Assembly (NCBI RefSeq): GCF_026427595.1
Contig: NZ_CP101527.1
Coordinates: 2,979,001 to 3,043,000, forward strand
Direction: 5' to 3'
DNA: 64,000 nucleotides
DNA from: Alkalimarinus sediminis
Lineage (GTDB): Bacteria; Pseudomonadota; Gammaproteobacteria; Pseudomonadales; Oleiphilaceae
The notes under the pieces were generated by a model that was given only the letters and a program-made list of their open reading frames with translations, was not told the DNA's origin and searched no databases. Made by a program: the position numbers and the translations under genes. Position 1 is the first letter of the stretch. Each line of letters begins with the position of its first letter. Positions 26,418-35,381 of this stretch are shown here, piece by piece.

Positions 26418-28706
26418 TCAAATAACACTGTATTTATTACGTAGCCGCTGCCTGACATACTCGGCCAATGTATTCACCACAAAGGTAAATAAGAACAATA
26501 CAAACGCTGCCAAGAACAAAATTCGATAGTGAGTCCCCCCCACCTCTGACTCTGGCATCTCGACAGCGATGTTGGCCGACAGGGTTCGCATACCTTCAAA
26601 AATATTTACATCCATAATGGGGGTATTACCTGTTGCCATAAGAACGATCATGGTTTCTCCCACCGCGCGCCCCATACCAATCATCACAGCCGAAAATATA
26701 CCGGGGCTGGCAGTTGGAAGAATGACACGAACCATGGTCTGCCAAGGCGTAGCACCTAAGGCTAGCGAACCGTAACTCAAATGTTTGGGTACACTGAAAA
26801 TGGCATCTTCAGTAATCGAGAAGATGGTTGGGATAACCGCAAAGCCCATAGCGGCACCAACGACTAGAGCATTTCGTTGATCAAAGTCGATACCCAAGTC
26901 ATTGGTCAACCAGCTACGCATATCGCCATTAAAGAACCACAACTCCAAAACAGGGCTTATTTCAAAACAGAACCAACTTACTACGGCAATCCAGGGCACT
27001 AGTAATAAAGGGTCCCACCCTTCCGGTATCTTATGACGGATAGACTCAGGCAAGTTCGCCCAAACATAACCAAAAACAACAATCGAAATAGGCGTAATTA
27101 ACAACCAGCTGAAGATACCTGGTAAGTGAACCTCCATAAAAGGCGCAAAAAATAGTCCCGCCAAGAAACCTAAGATAACCGTGGGTAGCGCTTCCATCAG
27201 CTCAATAGCTGGCTTTACTTTTCGGCGTAATCGAGGCGCCATAAAATACGCGGTGTAAAGCGCTCCACAAATAGCCAGAGGTGTGGCAATCAGCATCGCA
27301 TAAAACGCTGCTTTCAAGGTGCCAAAAGCCAGAGGCATAAGGCTGTATTTAGGTTCAAAGTCATTATTAGCCGCTGAAGATTGCCAGATATAATCAGACT
27401 CTTGGTAGCCTTCATACCAGACCTCCTCCCATAGAGCCTGCCACGACACTTCGGGATGTTCGTTGTCAACCTGCCAAAGCACCATTTGAGACTGGGCATT
27501 TTCAAATATCAGGAAGTTGGCACGAGGGGCAATGGTAATATGGCTGACCTTGCCGTCACTAACCTTCTCATCCAACAGCATTCGATGTGCAGTGGCGTTA
27601 AAAATCGATACATGTCCCTGCTCATCGCTCACCACAAACCCTTTGCGACGATGCTCTGGTGCGATGCCTGTGATCGCAGCATCACCATGCTCGAAGGTGC
27701 GTATTTTTTTCAGCGAAAACTCATTACTGTCATCACGAACCATAAACCACTGAGAGATACTGCCGCTTGAGTCAGCAGCCAACACAGAAATACCACCGAG
27801 AAGTAGCTCTAATGAAGTAATTTGATGCTGGCCTTCGGTGAGGTCTACACGGCTATTTAAAAGCGGATTTTGATGGTCAAACAGGTCATAAACATCTAGT
27901 TTACCCTTGGAGGTTGCAAGATATAGCCACCTTAGATCAGGCCCTAGCTGCATATCAACAATATCACCATTGACTCTGGGCATAGTAACAGTCGACCTTT
28001 CGAGTGTGATATCGCCACTTAAAAAGTCTTCTTCTTTACTAAAGTAGGTGGAAAATAGCTCGTTCTGTTCGTTAACACCTACCACAAACATAGCCGACTC
28101 CGAGTCACGCAGCACGCTATGCTTAATAGCAACGCCGTCGTCATCAAGCACTATCGGCTCAGCCCCATAGGGGTATTCGATCATCGGTGTAATCACACGA
28201 ACACCATCAGGGAATGTCATTTTGTAGCGATGTTTAAACAGAATAGCCGTACCATTGGATAGCCCAGCAATAACGAGATGGTTGCCGGTATCAGCTTCAG
28301 AAAAACTAGTGATCTCAACCCCATTCGGCATCGGTAACCGCTGAGTGCTGACGGTTGTGCCATCTTGCACATTAAAAAATACAACATCACCCAGATGAGT
28401 GATCCTAATCCCTTTTTCGGCTTGCTCTTCCATTGCCAAGTAAACCGTACTACCTGCAATGTCATGATCTTTGCCCGGCAGTTCATATTGAGTCACCTGA
28501 CTCATATTGGCAGATTGAAATAGAGGCATTACCTCATAAAGTAAATAAAAGAAAATGAGAGTAATCGCGACAATTACACTCACGCCCCCCATACCAATTG
28601 AAACTCGGGCAGCCTTATCTTTAATAGTGCGAAGTTTGCGATAGCGAAGCAGCTGAGGCGTTTCAAAGTCTAACTTAGGCGTACTTTTAACAGCTTGATC
28701 ATTCAT
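26418..28706 (-). CDS. pstC: Phosphate permease PstC, long variant with a large periplasmic domain
   Basis: The protein is 762 aa, against 319 in E. coli. After a first membrane segment at about 38-58 comes a roughly 380-residue domain with repeated beta-strand blocks such as GTAILFKHRYK, LRWLYLATSKGKLDVYDLFD and KGFVVSDEQGHVSIFNATAH, which look like WD/beta-propeller blades. The permease core occupies about 470-760, with LSYGSLALGATPWQTMVRVILP as the EAA loop. Large PstC forms occur in Pseudomonas relatives, but the propeller-like insert has no known role. A Pho box lies upstream. Confidence 0.94.
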   Translation of the reverse strand: MNDQAVKSTPKLDFETPQLLRYRKLRTIKDKAARVSIGMGGVSVIVAITLIFFYLLYEVMPLFQSANMSQVTQYELPGKDHDIAGSTVYLAMEEQAEKGIRITHLGDVVFFNVQDGTTVSTQRLPMPNGVEITSFSEADTGNHLVIAGLSNGTAILFKHRYKMTFPDGVRVITPMIEYPYGAEPIVLDDDGVAIKHSVLRDSESAMFVVGVNEQNELFSTYFSKEEDFLSGDITLERSTVTMPRVNGDIVDMQLGPDLRWLYLATSKGKLDVYDLFDHQNPLLNSRVDLTEGQHQITSLELLLGGISVLAADSSGSISQWFMVRDDSNEFSLKKIRTFEHGDAAITGIAPEHRRKGFVVSDEQGHVSIFNATAHRMLLDEKVSDGKVSHITIAPRANFLIFENAQSQMVLWQVDNEHPEVSWQALWEEVWYEGYQESDYIWQSSAANNDFEPKYSLMPLAFGTLKAAFYAMLIATPLAICGALYTAYFMAPRLRRKVKPAIELMEALPTVILGFLAGLFFAPFMEVHLPGIFSWLLITPISIVVFGYVWANLPESIRHKIPEGWDPLLLVPWIAVVSWFCFEISPVLELWFFNGDMRSWLTNDLGIDFDQRNALVVGAAMGFAVIPTIFSITEDAIFSVPKHLSYGSLALGATPWQTMVRVILPTASPGIFSAVMIGMGRAVGETMIVLMATGNTPIMDVNIFEGMRTLSANIAVEMPESEVGGTHYRILFLAAFVLFLFTFVVNTLAEYVRQRLRNKYSVI

Positions 28707-28764
28707 TATTAATACAGTCCGAAAGCATGATCCAATAACAATGAAAGAAGGATAGTAATTTAAT

Positions 28765-28782
28765 GTGACATTTATATTACAA
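28765..28782 (-). promoter_or_regulatory. Pho box upstream of pstC
   Basis: On the minus strand the sequence is TTGTAATATAAATGTCAC, close to the PhoB consensus of two CTGTCAT-type half sites 11 bp apart. A -10 candidate TATCCT (complement of 28749-28754) follows 10 bp later, the usual geometry where PhoB replaces the -35. It gives pstCAB-phoU its own phosphate-starvation promoter, separate from pstS. Confidence 0.75.
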
Positions 28783-28876
28783 GGCTGTCATATTGCGATA
28801 ACAGACAAGAGAAATAACCAAAGATGAGACAAAAGCAGCAGCACATTTAGAGTATTTAAATAAACAGACAAAACGC

Positions 28877-28903
28877 AAAAAGCCCTGAATAACTCAGGGC
28901 TTT
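28877..28903 (-). terminator. Terminator of pstS (minus strand)
   Basis: On the minus strand AAAGCCCTGA and TCAGGGCTTT pair around GTTAT and are followed by TTGCGTTTTG. The terminator lies about 75 bp after the pstS stop and before the pstC promoter, so pstS is separately terminated. Confidence 0.85.
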
Positions 28904-28978
28904 CTGATAAACACGTCCACCTTAACCAAACCGGTATTATGGTCGTGCTACACAACAACTGACGATATTAAGCTATCC

Positions 28979-29959
28979 CTATTTAAGACCCAACTGTTTA
29001 AGGCTTTTATCGGCTACCGCTGCTGGAAGAGGTACATAACCATCTTTCACAACCACTTCCTGACCCTGCTTAGACAGCACCGATTTGATGAACTCTCCAT
29101 CTAATGGCGAAAGTGGTTTGTTGGGCGCCTTGTTGACATAAACATATAAGAAACGTGCTAACGGATATTTACCCGCAACTGCATTTTCTGGTGTGGCTTC
29201 AACAAAGGGCTGCCCAGGCTTTTTAGCTAAAGCGAGCGCACGCACACTTGCGGTTTTATAGCCGATACCCGAGTAACCAATGCCGTTGATTGACTCCGAA
29301 ACGCCCTGTACAACCGAAGCAGAGCCAGGCTGCTCATTAACGTTGTTTTTGAAATCGCCCTTACATAGCGCTTTCTTTTTAAAATAACCATATGTACCCG
29401 ATACAGAGTTACGGCCAAATAGCTGAACACTACTAATGGCTAAACTGCCACTTAAGCCTAGGTCACTCCACTTTGACACATCAGACTCATAGCCACATTT
29501 TCGGGTAGATGAGAATATCGCATCAATTTGCGGAATGGTAAGGCCTTCAATTGGATTATCTTTGTTTACAAATACCGCTAATGCATCAATAGCAACAGGG
29601 ATTGCCGTTGGTTTGTAGCCAAACTTTTTCTCAAAAGCCTCTATTTCTTTATCCTTCATCTTCCGGCTCATCGGCCCTACGTTTGAGGTACCTTCTGTTA
29701 GTGCTGGTGGCGCCGTTGAAGAGCCTGCTGCCTGAATTTGTACATTGACATTGGGGTAGTGGCGTTTAAAGTCTTCTGCCCACAAAGTCATAAGGTTAGC
29801 CAAGGTATCAGAACCAACACTAGACAGGTTGCCTGATACACCACTCGCTTTGACATAGGTATCTAAATTCTCGTCGACCTTGGCGACAGCGCCAGCATTA
29901 GTAGCCCCTGCTACGGCTGCTGTCATCGTTAGTGCAGCAAATAACTTCTTAAATTTCAT
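28979..29959 (-). CDS. pstS: Periplasmic phosphate-binding protein PstS
   Basis: The protein is 326 aa from the ATG at 29959. The longer frame to 29992 lacks a ribosome site, whereas TTGGAGATAAGT precedes this ATG. The signal peptide is [21 protein letters not shown]. Phosphate-ligand motifs include [42 protein letters not shown] and [11 protein letters not shown]. It belongs to the PstS family with high phosphate affinity. It is expressed from a Pho-box promoter and separately terminated, allowing excess binding protein over the permease. Confidence 0.97.
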   Translation of the reverse strand: MKFKKLFAALTMTAAVAGATNAGAVAKVDENLDTYVKASGVSGNLSSVGSDTLANLMTLWAEDFKRHYPNVNVQIQAAGSSTAPPALTEGTSNVGPMSRKMKDKEIEAFEKKFGYKPTAIPVAIDALAVFVNKDNPIEGLTIPQIDAIFSSTRKCGYESDVSKWSDLGLSGSLAISSVQLFGRNSVSGTYGYFKKKALCKGDFKNNVNEQPGSASVVQGVSESINGIGYSGIGYKTASVRALALAKKPGQPFVEATPENAVAGKYPLARFLYVYVNKAPNKPLSPLDGEFIKSVLSKQGQEVVVKDGYVPLPAAVADKSLKQLGLK

Positions 29960-30068
29960 ACTTATCTCCAAATTCAATATAGTTGCCCACAAGACACAAT
30001 ACCCACCTTGTGATGCAACGAACCTCTAAAGGACAAATGAAGTCACACTTCTTATCCGGTTTGAGGAC

Positions 30069-30102
30069 ACTATAGGGGCAATATGTGACAGAGATATGAC
30101 AA
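30069..30102 (-). promoter_or_regulatory. Pho box and -10 of pstS
   Basis: The minus-strand sequence TTGTCATATCTCTGTCAC (complement of 30085-30102) is an almost perfect PhoB box. TATAGT (complement of 30069-30074) follows 10 bp later as the -10. The arrangement is like E. coli pstS. Confidence 0.85.
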
Positions 30103-30198
30103 CCTTGTTGCAGCACAGTGACAAAAACAGCTTATCATCACACTTCGATTTAAGTAGGTTTATTAAACTACCATTAGGTTGAAACAGGTGAACTTGCG

Positions 30199-30204
30199 TA
30201 TAAT
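30199..30204 (+). promoter_or_regulatory. -10 element for the TRAP permease genes
   Basis: A perfect TATAAT lies 71 bp upstream of the DctQ-type ATG. TTGAAA at 30179-30184 is a possible -35, but with a short 14-bp spacer. A transcript starting near 30211 would exclude the long upstream extension of the coding frame. Confidence 0.5.
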
Positions 30205-30274
30205 GGCGACCAAGTCTGCTTTTGCAGTCAAACACAATAATAAAACCTGCATACAAGGAAGAACACATTTAAAA

Positions 30275-30826
30275 ATGGCACTCAGTACTTGTCTCTCAAA
30301 AACAGTCCGCAGCATAGATCAGTTTACCGAAACAGTAGGTAATGCGATCTCATGGCTAAATATCGTCATGGTCGTATTAACCTGTCTCACGGTAGTATTG
30401 CGATATGTATTTAACCATAGCTCTATTATGGCGCAAGAGGGCATCATGTATTTGCATGCGGCGGTTTTTCTGGTCGCAAGCGCCTACACCCTCAAACACG
30501 ATGAACATGTGCGGGTCGATATTTTCTATCATAAACTATCACCCAGAGGCAAAGCTGCTATCAACTTATTCGGCACCCTTCTGCTCCTAGCACCAGTGAT
30601 GATCTTTATTGGCTGGAGTAGCTGGCCTTACATTGCAAACTCATGGAGCATTCTCGAAACCTCTCAAGAAGCCGCAGGCATTCCGTTGGTTTATCTTTTA
30701 AAGTCGTTAATCATCGCAATGGTCGCAGTGATGTTATTGCAAGCCTTCTCTGAAATAATCCGAAGTATCGCCACATTAATTGGCCTTCCTGTCGAGCAAC
30801 CATTTAAGTCAGAAGGGGCGCTGTAA
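30275..30826 (+). CDS. TRAP transporter small permease (DctQ type)
   Basis: The protein is 183 aa from ATG 30275; the open frame extends back to TTG 30179, but that part overlaps a TATAAT element. Four membrane segments are visible. The motif ALKHDEHVRVDIFY at about 75-90 is the DctQ hallmark ('...r.g.HvrvD...'). With DctM it forms the membrane part of a sodium-driven TRAP importer for carboxylates or similar solutes. Its stop overlaps the DctM start by one base. It diverges from pstS. No DctP binding protein is found in this window. Confidence 0.9.
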   Translation: MALSTCLSKTVRSIDQFTETVGNAISWLNIVMVVLTCLTVVLRYVFNHSSIMAQEGIMYLHAAVFLVASAYTLKHDEHVRVDIFYHKLSPRGKAAINLFGTLLLLAPVMIFIGWSSWPYIANSWSILETSQEAAGIPLVYLLKSLIIAMVAVMLLQAFSEIIRSIATLIGLPVEQPFKSEGAL

Positions 30827-32202
30827 TGATCGAGTTTTTACCATTAATCATGTTTGCAGTTGCCTGTATGGTGCTGCTACTCGGTTACCCTGTAGCATTT
30901 TCGTTGGCAGGCACAGCCCTTATTTTTGCCGCTGGTGGTATCGCAACCGGCGTATTTGATTCAGCGTTTTTGCTCGCAACCCCCAACAGGTTATACGGGC
31001 TCATTACCAACCAAACACTCATTGCAGTGCCGCTATTTGTATTTATGGGCTGCATGCTGCAAAGATCAAAGCTCGCTGAAAACCTGCTTGAGAGCATGGC
31101 TGAACTGTTTAAAGGTTCTAAAGGTGGGCTAGGAGTGTCTGTTGCTATAGTCGGCATGCTACTGGCAGCTAGTACGGGTATTGTCGGCGCAACAGTTGTC
31201 ACCATGGGACTTATATCATTACCGTCTATGCTCAAGCGAGGGTATGCGCCATCCATCGCCACTGGGACTATTTGCGCAACAGGTACATTAGGTCAGATTA
31301 TTCCCCCTTCGATAGCACTGGTATTGCTGGGTGATGTGCTCTCTAGCGCCTACCAACAAGCACAACGGGACATGGGTATTTTTAGCCCTGATACCGTTTC
31401 GGTAGGCGACCTGTTTGTCGGCGCGATCATCCCAGGCCTCTGTCTTGTGGGGTTGTATATTCTCTATATTGTAATAATGGCAAAGTTCAGACCTGACCTG
31501 ATTCCGCCAGAAGAAGAAAAGAACGATAACAGTTCCCGAGTTGCACTGTCGCTATTTCATGACCTAACACCACCGCTGCTATTAATAGTCGTAGTGTTAG
31601 GCTCTATTCTAACCGGCATCGCAACCCCTACAGAAGCCGCCGGAGTGGGAGCTTTTGGTGCTATTTTGCTTGCTGCATCCCGCAAAAAACTCACCTTGGA
31701 GGTGGTGCGCGACGTCTGCCGTACCACGACCCGAGTAACCTGTATGGTATTTTTGATTCTGATAGGCGCCTCTATATTCTCATTGGTGTTTAGAGGTTAT
31801 GGTGGCGATGAACTGATTCAATCTATCTTTGAAGGCATGCCTGGCGGAGTTTTCACTGCGACACTGGTTGTAATGATCGTTATCTTTTTGCTCGGGTTTA
31901 TTTTAGACTTTATTGAGATAACCTTTGTAGTCGTACCCATTGTTGCACCAGCCCTACTGGCCATGGGGTTAGATCCCGTATGGTTCGGCATTATGATCGC
32001 ACTGAACCTGCAAACATCATTTTTAACGCCGCCATTCGGCTTCTCCTTGTTCTATCTAAGGGGGGTTGCCCCTAGTAGCATTGCAACATCCGATATATAT
32101 AAAGGCGTTATGCCGTTTATTATGATCCAGTTATTAATGCTGGGGTTATTAGCCGCATGGCCTCAACTAGCAACCTGGTTACCTGATACTATTTATAATT
32201 AG
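30826..32202 (+). CDS. TRAP transporter large permease (DctM type)
   Basis: The protein is 458 aa, with about 12 membrane segments and the DctM-type motifs ATPNRLYGLITNQTLIAVPLFVFMG, GATVVTMGLISLPSMLKRGY and TGTICATGTLGQIIPPSI. It is the transport channel partner of the small subunit, with which it overlaps by one base. The substrate is unknown because the DctP gene that determines it is absent here. A set of three 24-bp repeats follows the stop codon. Confidence 0.93.
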   Translation: MIEFLPLIMFAVACMVLLLGYPVAFSLAGTALIFAAGGIATGVFDSAFLLATPNRLYGLITNQTLIAVPLFVFMGCMLQRSKLAENLLESMAELFKGSKGGLGVSVAIVGMLLAASTGIVGATVVTMGLISLPSMLKRGYAPSIATGTICATGTLGQIIPPSIALVLLGDVLSSAYQQAQRDMGIFSPDTVSVGDLFVGAIIPGLCLVGLYILYIVIMAKFRPDLIPPEEEKNDNSSRVALSLFHDLTPPLLLIVVVLGSILTGIATPTEAAGVGAFGAILLAASRKKLTLEVVRDVCRTTTRVTCMVFLILIGASIFSLVFRGYGGDELIQSIFEGMPGGVFTATLVVMIVIFLLGFILDFIEITFVVVPIVAPALLAMGLDPVWFGIMIALNLQTSFLTPPFGFSLFYLRGVAPSSIATSDIYKGVMPFIMIQLLMLGLLAAWPQLATWLPDTIYN

Positions 32203-32211
32203 AGCAACAAG

Positions 32212-32283
32212 ACAAGCTATAACCATAACAACAATACAAGTTATAACTAAAACGGCTGAACAAGTTATTACTAAAAAAACCGG
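32212..32283. repeat. Three direct repeats with 24-bp period
   Basis: ACAAGCTATAACCA (32212-32225), ACAAGTTATAACTA (32236-32249) and ACAAGTTATTACTA (32260-32273) recur at exactly 24-bp intervals, between dctM and the thioesterase gene. The spacers are unlike each other, so the conserved 14-mers stand out. Confidence 0.8.
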
Positions 32284-32359
32284 GCGTGCTTATCATACGC
32301 AACACGGCGACTATACTGCTATCAGAACAAATAAAAGAACATAGAGTAAAGGTAGAACC

Positions 32360-32767
32360 ATGAGACATTCAGAGCACAAACCGGGTCCCGCTGGGGAACT
32401 TGCCTTACAAATTGTCCCTATGCCTAAAGACACCAATGCCAATGGGGATATTCATGCGGGTTGGCTCGTAGGCCAGATGGATCTAGCCGCCGCGACTACG
32501 GCTGGCCGGCTATCACAAGGCAGAACCGCCACGGTAGCCATTGAAGGCATGGAGTTTATCTCGCCCGTAAGAATCGGTTCACAAGTCAGCTGCTACACTA
32601 AATTAGTTGACGTAGGGCGAAGCTCAATTAAGCTTAATGTAGAGGTTTGGACGCAAGATCTCGATGAGCATCATCCAAGAAAGGTTACTCAATCGACTTT
32701 CGTATTTGTAGCCATTGATGAAGATGGCTGCATCCGTCAACTACCCGATGAAGCTCTGCATCCATAA
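32360..32767 (+). CDS. YciA-like acyl-CoA thioesterase
   Basis: The protein is 135 aa with a hotdog fold. PKDTNANGDIHAGWLVGQMDLA carries the catalytic Asp of YciA-type enzymes, and VAIEGMEFISPVRIGSQVSCY follows as in E. coli YciA. These enzymes hydrolyse a broad range of acyl-CoAs. The usual glycine pair in 'GDIFGGW' is GDIHAGW here, a small change near the active site. It is preceded by AAAGGTAG. It looks like a single-gene unit, with no terminator seen. Confidence 0.87.
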   Translation: MRHSEHKPGPAGELALQIVPMPKDTNANGDIHAGWLVGQMDLAAATTAGRLSQGRTATVAIEGMEFISPVRIGSQVSCYTKLVDVGRSSIKLNVEVWTQDLDEHHPRKVTQSTFVFVAIDEDGCIRQLPDEALHP

Positions 32768-32855
32768 CTTATTGCTTTTTCATAACAAAAATAACCAAGC
32801 TGGACTGCTGGAACACAATTAAAACAGCGGATTCAAACATGATGGAGTATGTGCC

Positions 32856-34097
32856 GTGACTGATATTCCCCGAATTCTCACCATTGACGATGACTCAGTT
32901 GTGCAGAAAGTTGTGCAGCAGGCACTTAACGATGACTATGAAGTATTCGCTGAAAATAACGGTAAAGATGGCATCCGTTCAGCTATAGAAAACACACCTG
33001 ATGTTATTTTGCTGGATGTAGAGATGCCAGGGATGACCGGCTATGACGTCTGCAAACAGCTCAAATTAGAAGAGTCTACTGCCAATATTCCAGTTATATT
33101 CTTATCTAGCCTTAGCGATATGAGGTCTCGAGTTTTAGGCTTTGCTGCAGGAGGGATAGATTTTTTAACAAAGCCATTTGAATCCGCAGAGTTAAAAACA
33201 AAGCTCAACATTCTCACCACATTTATCGAAAGCAAAAAAGAGCTCACAGAAGAAGTTTCCAGGGCAACCAACACGGCATTCACAGCCATGAAAGGCTCAA
33301 GCGAGTTGGGATTGGCTATACAGTTTATCGAATCTAGCTACGGAGCTAGGTCACTACAAAGCTTGGCCGATAAATTTTTGAGTGTCACTAGCAATCTAGG
33401 GCTTCATTGCACGTTGATGTTTATCGGCCGCAAAGAGCGATCATTCTATAATGCCGATCGTGCAGCTATCTCACCACTAGAACAAGAAGTTATCTCAACA
33501 ATTCATGATAACGGCAAACGATTTATCGACTTCGGACCTAGAACACAAATAAACTACCGGCGGGTCGCATTGCTGGTCAAAAATATGCCATTAGATGACC
33601 CAGAAACCTATGGCCGCTATAAGGATTTTCTCCCCACTATGCTGGGCTCTACCGATGCAAAAGTCCAAAGCTTAGAAACAGAACAAGCGCTTATCGGCCA
33701 AACCCAAGAGTTAGGCGCTTCTTTTACTGCAGTGAGGTCTACGCTTGTAGCCGTAGGTGAAAGCCTGGAGAAAAATCAAAACGATATTGTAGAGCTTTTA
33801 CAATCAATGTTGTCTGAGCTAGAAGAACGCATCCCTAAAATGGGGCTCGAAGACGACCAAGAAGCCTATATCGTTAAGCGCATTGATAACACCATAACCT
33901 CTGCTGAAAAAATTATCGATAGCAGTGCCAACACCAGTCACGCCTTTAAATCTGTATCACGCTTACTTCAGCACCTCGCTGAAAAGCAACAATCATTGCT
34001 AGATAGCGTTGTACCAGAAGACCTTGATGAAAGCGACACAGAGAACGGAAACGGTAACACTGACGACGGGTTTTCAGGGGAAATCGACCTTTTCTGA
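32856..34097 (+). CDS. Response regulator with a large C-terminal domain of unknown type
   Basis: The protein is 413 aa with a GTG start and GGAG 8 nt upstream. Residues 1-122 form a receiver with D11/D12, phospho-acceptor D54 (VILLDVEMPGMTG), SS and Lys in TKPFE. Residues from about 145 to 290 may form a GAF-like sensor (LGLHCTLMFIGRKERSFYN). The C-terminal part to about 390 is helical and coiled-coil-like, and the tail is acidic and Asn/Asp-rich. There is no DNA-binding, GGDEF or kinase domain, so the output is unknown. No cognate kinase is adjacent. Confidence 0.78.
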   Translation: MTDIPRILTIDDDSVVQKVVQQALNDDYEVFAENNGKDGIRSAIENTPDVILLDVEMPGMTGYDVCKQLKLEESTANIPVIFLSSLSDMRSRVLGFAAGGIDFLTKPFESAELKTKLNILTTFIESKKELTEEVSRATNTAFTAMKGSSELGLAIQFIESSYGARSLQSLADKFLSVTSNLGLHCTLMFIGRKERSFYNADRAAISPLEQEVISTIHDNGKRFIDFGPRTQINYRRVALLVKNMPLDDPETYGRYKDFLPTMLGSTDAKVQSLETEQALIGQTQELGASFTAVRSTLVAVGESLEKNQNDIVELLQSMLSELEERIPKMGLEDDQEAYIVKRIDNTITSAEKIIDSSANTSHAFKSVSRLLQHLAEKQQSLLDSVVPEDLDESDTENGNGNTDDGFSGEIDLF

Positions 34098-34137
34098 CCT
34101 AGCAAAGCCTCTTCTGTGCAAGCGAATCAGTCGATCA

Positions 34138-35154
34138 TTAGACCTCTAATACGGCCATTTTCAGCGGGAAACGAGCATCCCTTGATGGAAAGTCACTTTC
34201 AGGTGTCAGTACATCAATATTTTTAAGTGGTCGCCCCGCTTTTTTAGCCGATCGCTGCAGTAAGTCGATCCACTCATTCAGGTCGACCTGTGCAACATTA
34301 TTAGCACACAACAAGGTTCCGCCTTGTTGTGTACATAGCAGGGCGGGCTTAAAGACACTAGCATAGTCTCTAACCAAATCGACCGTACCAAAAGGGCTTT
34401 TTGCCCACTTAGGAGGGTCAAGAACCACAAGGTCAAATTGACGGGGCTGCATCTTTTGGTATTTTGGCATATGGCTCTGTCGCCCTCGCCTCATGGCCAC
34501 GGGTAACCCAGCCATTTGCCTGGCTGCGGTAAAAAAGTCAGAGTGTACAAACTCGATAGTGCTATCATCCAGTTGGTTCAAACGCGCATTTTCAGCACCT
34601 ATTGCCAAACTCGATGCGGCAAAATCGACATTCACTACATGGTTAGCTCCTCCAACTCCGGCACAAACGCCCATGCCACAGGTATATGAAAACAGATTCA
34701 AGACATCCCGCTGCTGACTGTTAGCCAACACATAACGGCGAGCAGCTCTAAAATCTAAAAACAGATGAGGATCTTGCCCTTTATGTCGCGCCGTAACGCT
34801 ATAGTTAACCCCTAACTCCTGAAAGACAAAGGTGCGGTTGGCTTCTTCCTTTTCATGCTCAGGCAGGCGATTGCTATATCTTGAATTAGCAGAGCTTCGA
34901 TCGTTATAAACAAACACATAAGGGTAAGTAAGAAGCTCGGAATAAACATCTTTTATGAGCTGAAGATCAGACTCAGGTATGGATTGGTGAAAGGACTGAA
35001 CCAACAGGAGTTCACCGTAGCGATCAACCGTGAGACCCGAAACCCCTTCATTAGTGCCGTGAAACAGTCGATAGGCGTTGGTGCCTTCATTATGCAAACT
35101 CGCTATTAATTTACTCCGCGAGTTATAAGCGGATAAGATTAACTCTCGTAACAT
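34138..35154 (-). CDS. Class I SAM-dependent rRNA methyltransferase, RlmI-like
   Basis: The protein is 338 aa. The N-terminal part has AYRLFHGTNEGVSGLTVDRYGELLLVQ, typical of the RlmI/RlmK branch that makes 5-methylcytosine or related marks on 23S rRNA. The SAM motif is VLNLFSYTCGMGVCAGVGGANHVVNVD, and the catalytic-loop motif is FDLVVLDPPKWAKS. No N-terminal PUA domain is evident, so it is shorter than RlmI (396 aa). It converges with the response-regulator gene upstream. The exact target base is not determined. Confidence 0.83.
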   Translation of the reverse strand: MLRELILSAYNSRSKLIASLHNEGTNAYRLFHGTNEGVSGLTVDRYGELLLVQSFHQSIPESDLQLIKDVYSELLTYPYVFVYNDRSSANSRYSNRLPEHEKEEANRTFVFQELGVNYSVTARHKGQDPHLFLDFRAARRYVLANSQQRDVLNLFSYTCGMGVCAGVGGANHVVNVDFAASSLAIGAENARLNQLDDSTIEFVHSDFFTAARQMAGLPVAMRRGRQSHMPKYQKMQPRQFDLVVLDPPKWAKSPFGTVDLVRDYASVFKPALLCTQQGGTLLCANNVAQVDLNEWIDLLQRSAKKAGRPLKNIDVLTPESDFPSRDARFPLKMAVLEV

Positions 35155-35381
35155 ACTCGGCTACCCGTCCTTCAATAATTAAGCGAATAGCACTTCAATC
35201 TGCCGTTAACAGTCTAGCCACTATGCACAATGCAATCAGTAATGCGTACAATACTATAAAACCATGCTGACGGCACAATCAATTCATGCAAACTATAGAG
35301 CAGAGCTGCTGTAAGCACCTATAATAACTGCATCAACTGCCCGTAAATGTAACCAAACCATCCAATTAGGAAACCTGTTTT

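Noticed and set aside
30026-30268. 80-codon minus-strand frame upstream of pstS
   Set aside because: It overlaps the Pho box and the pstS promoter and resembles no protein.
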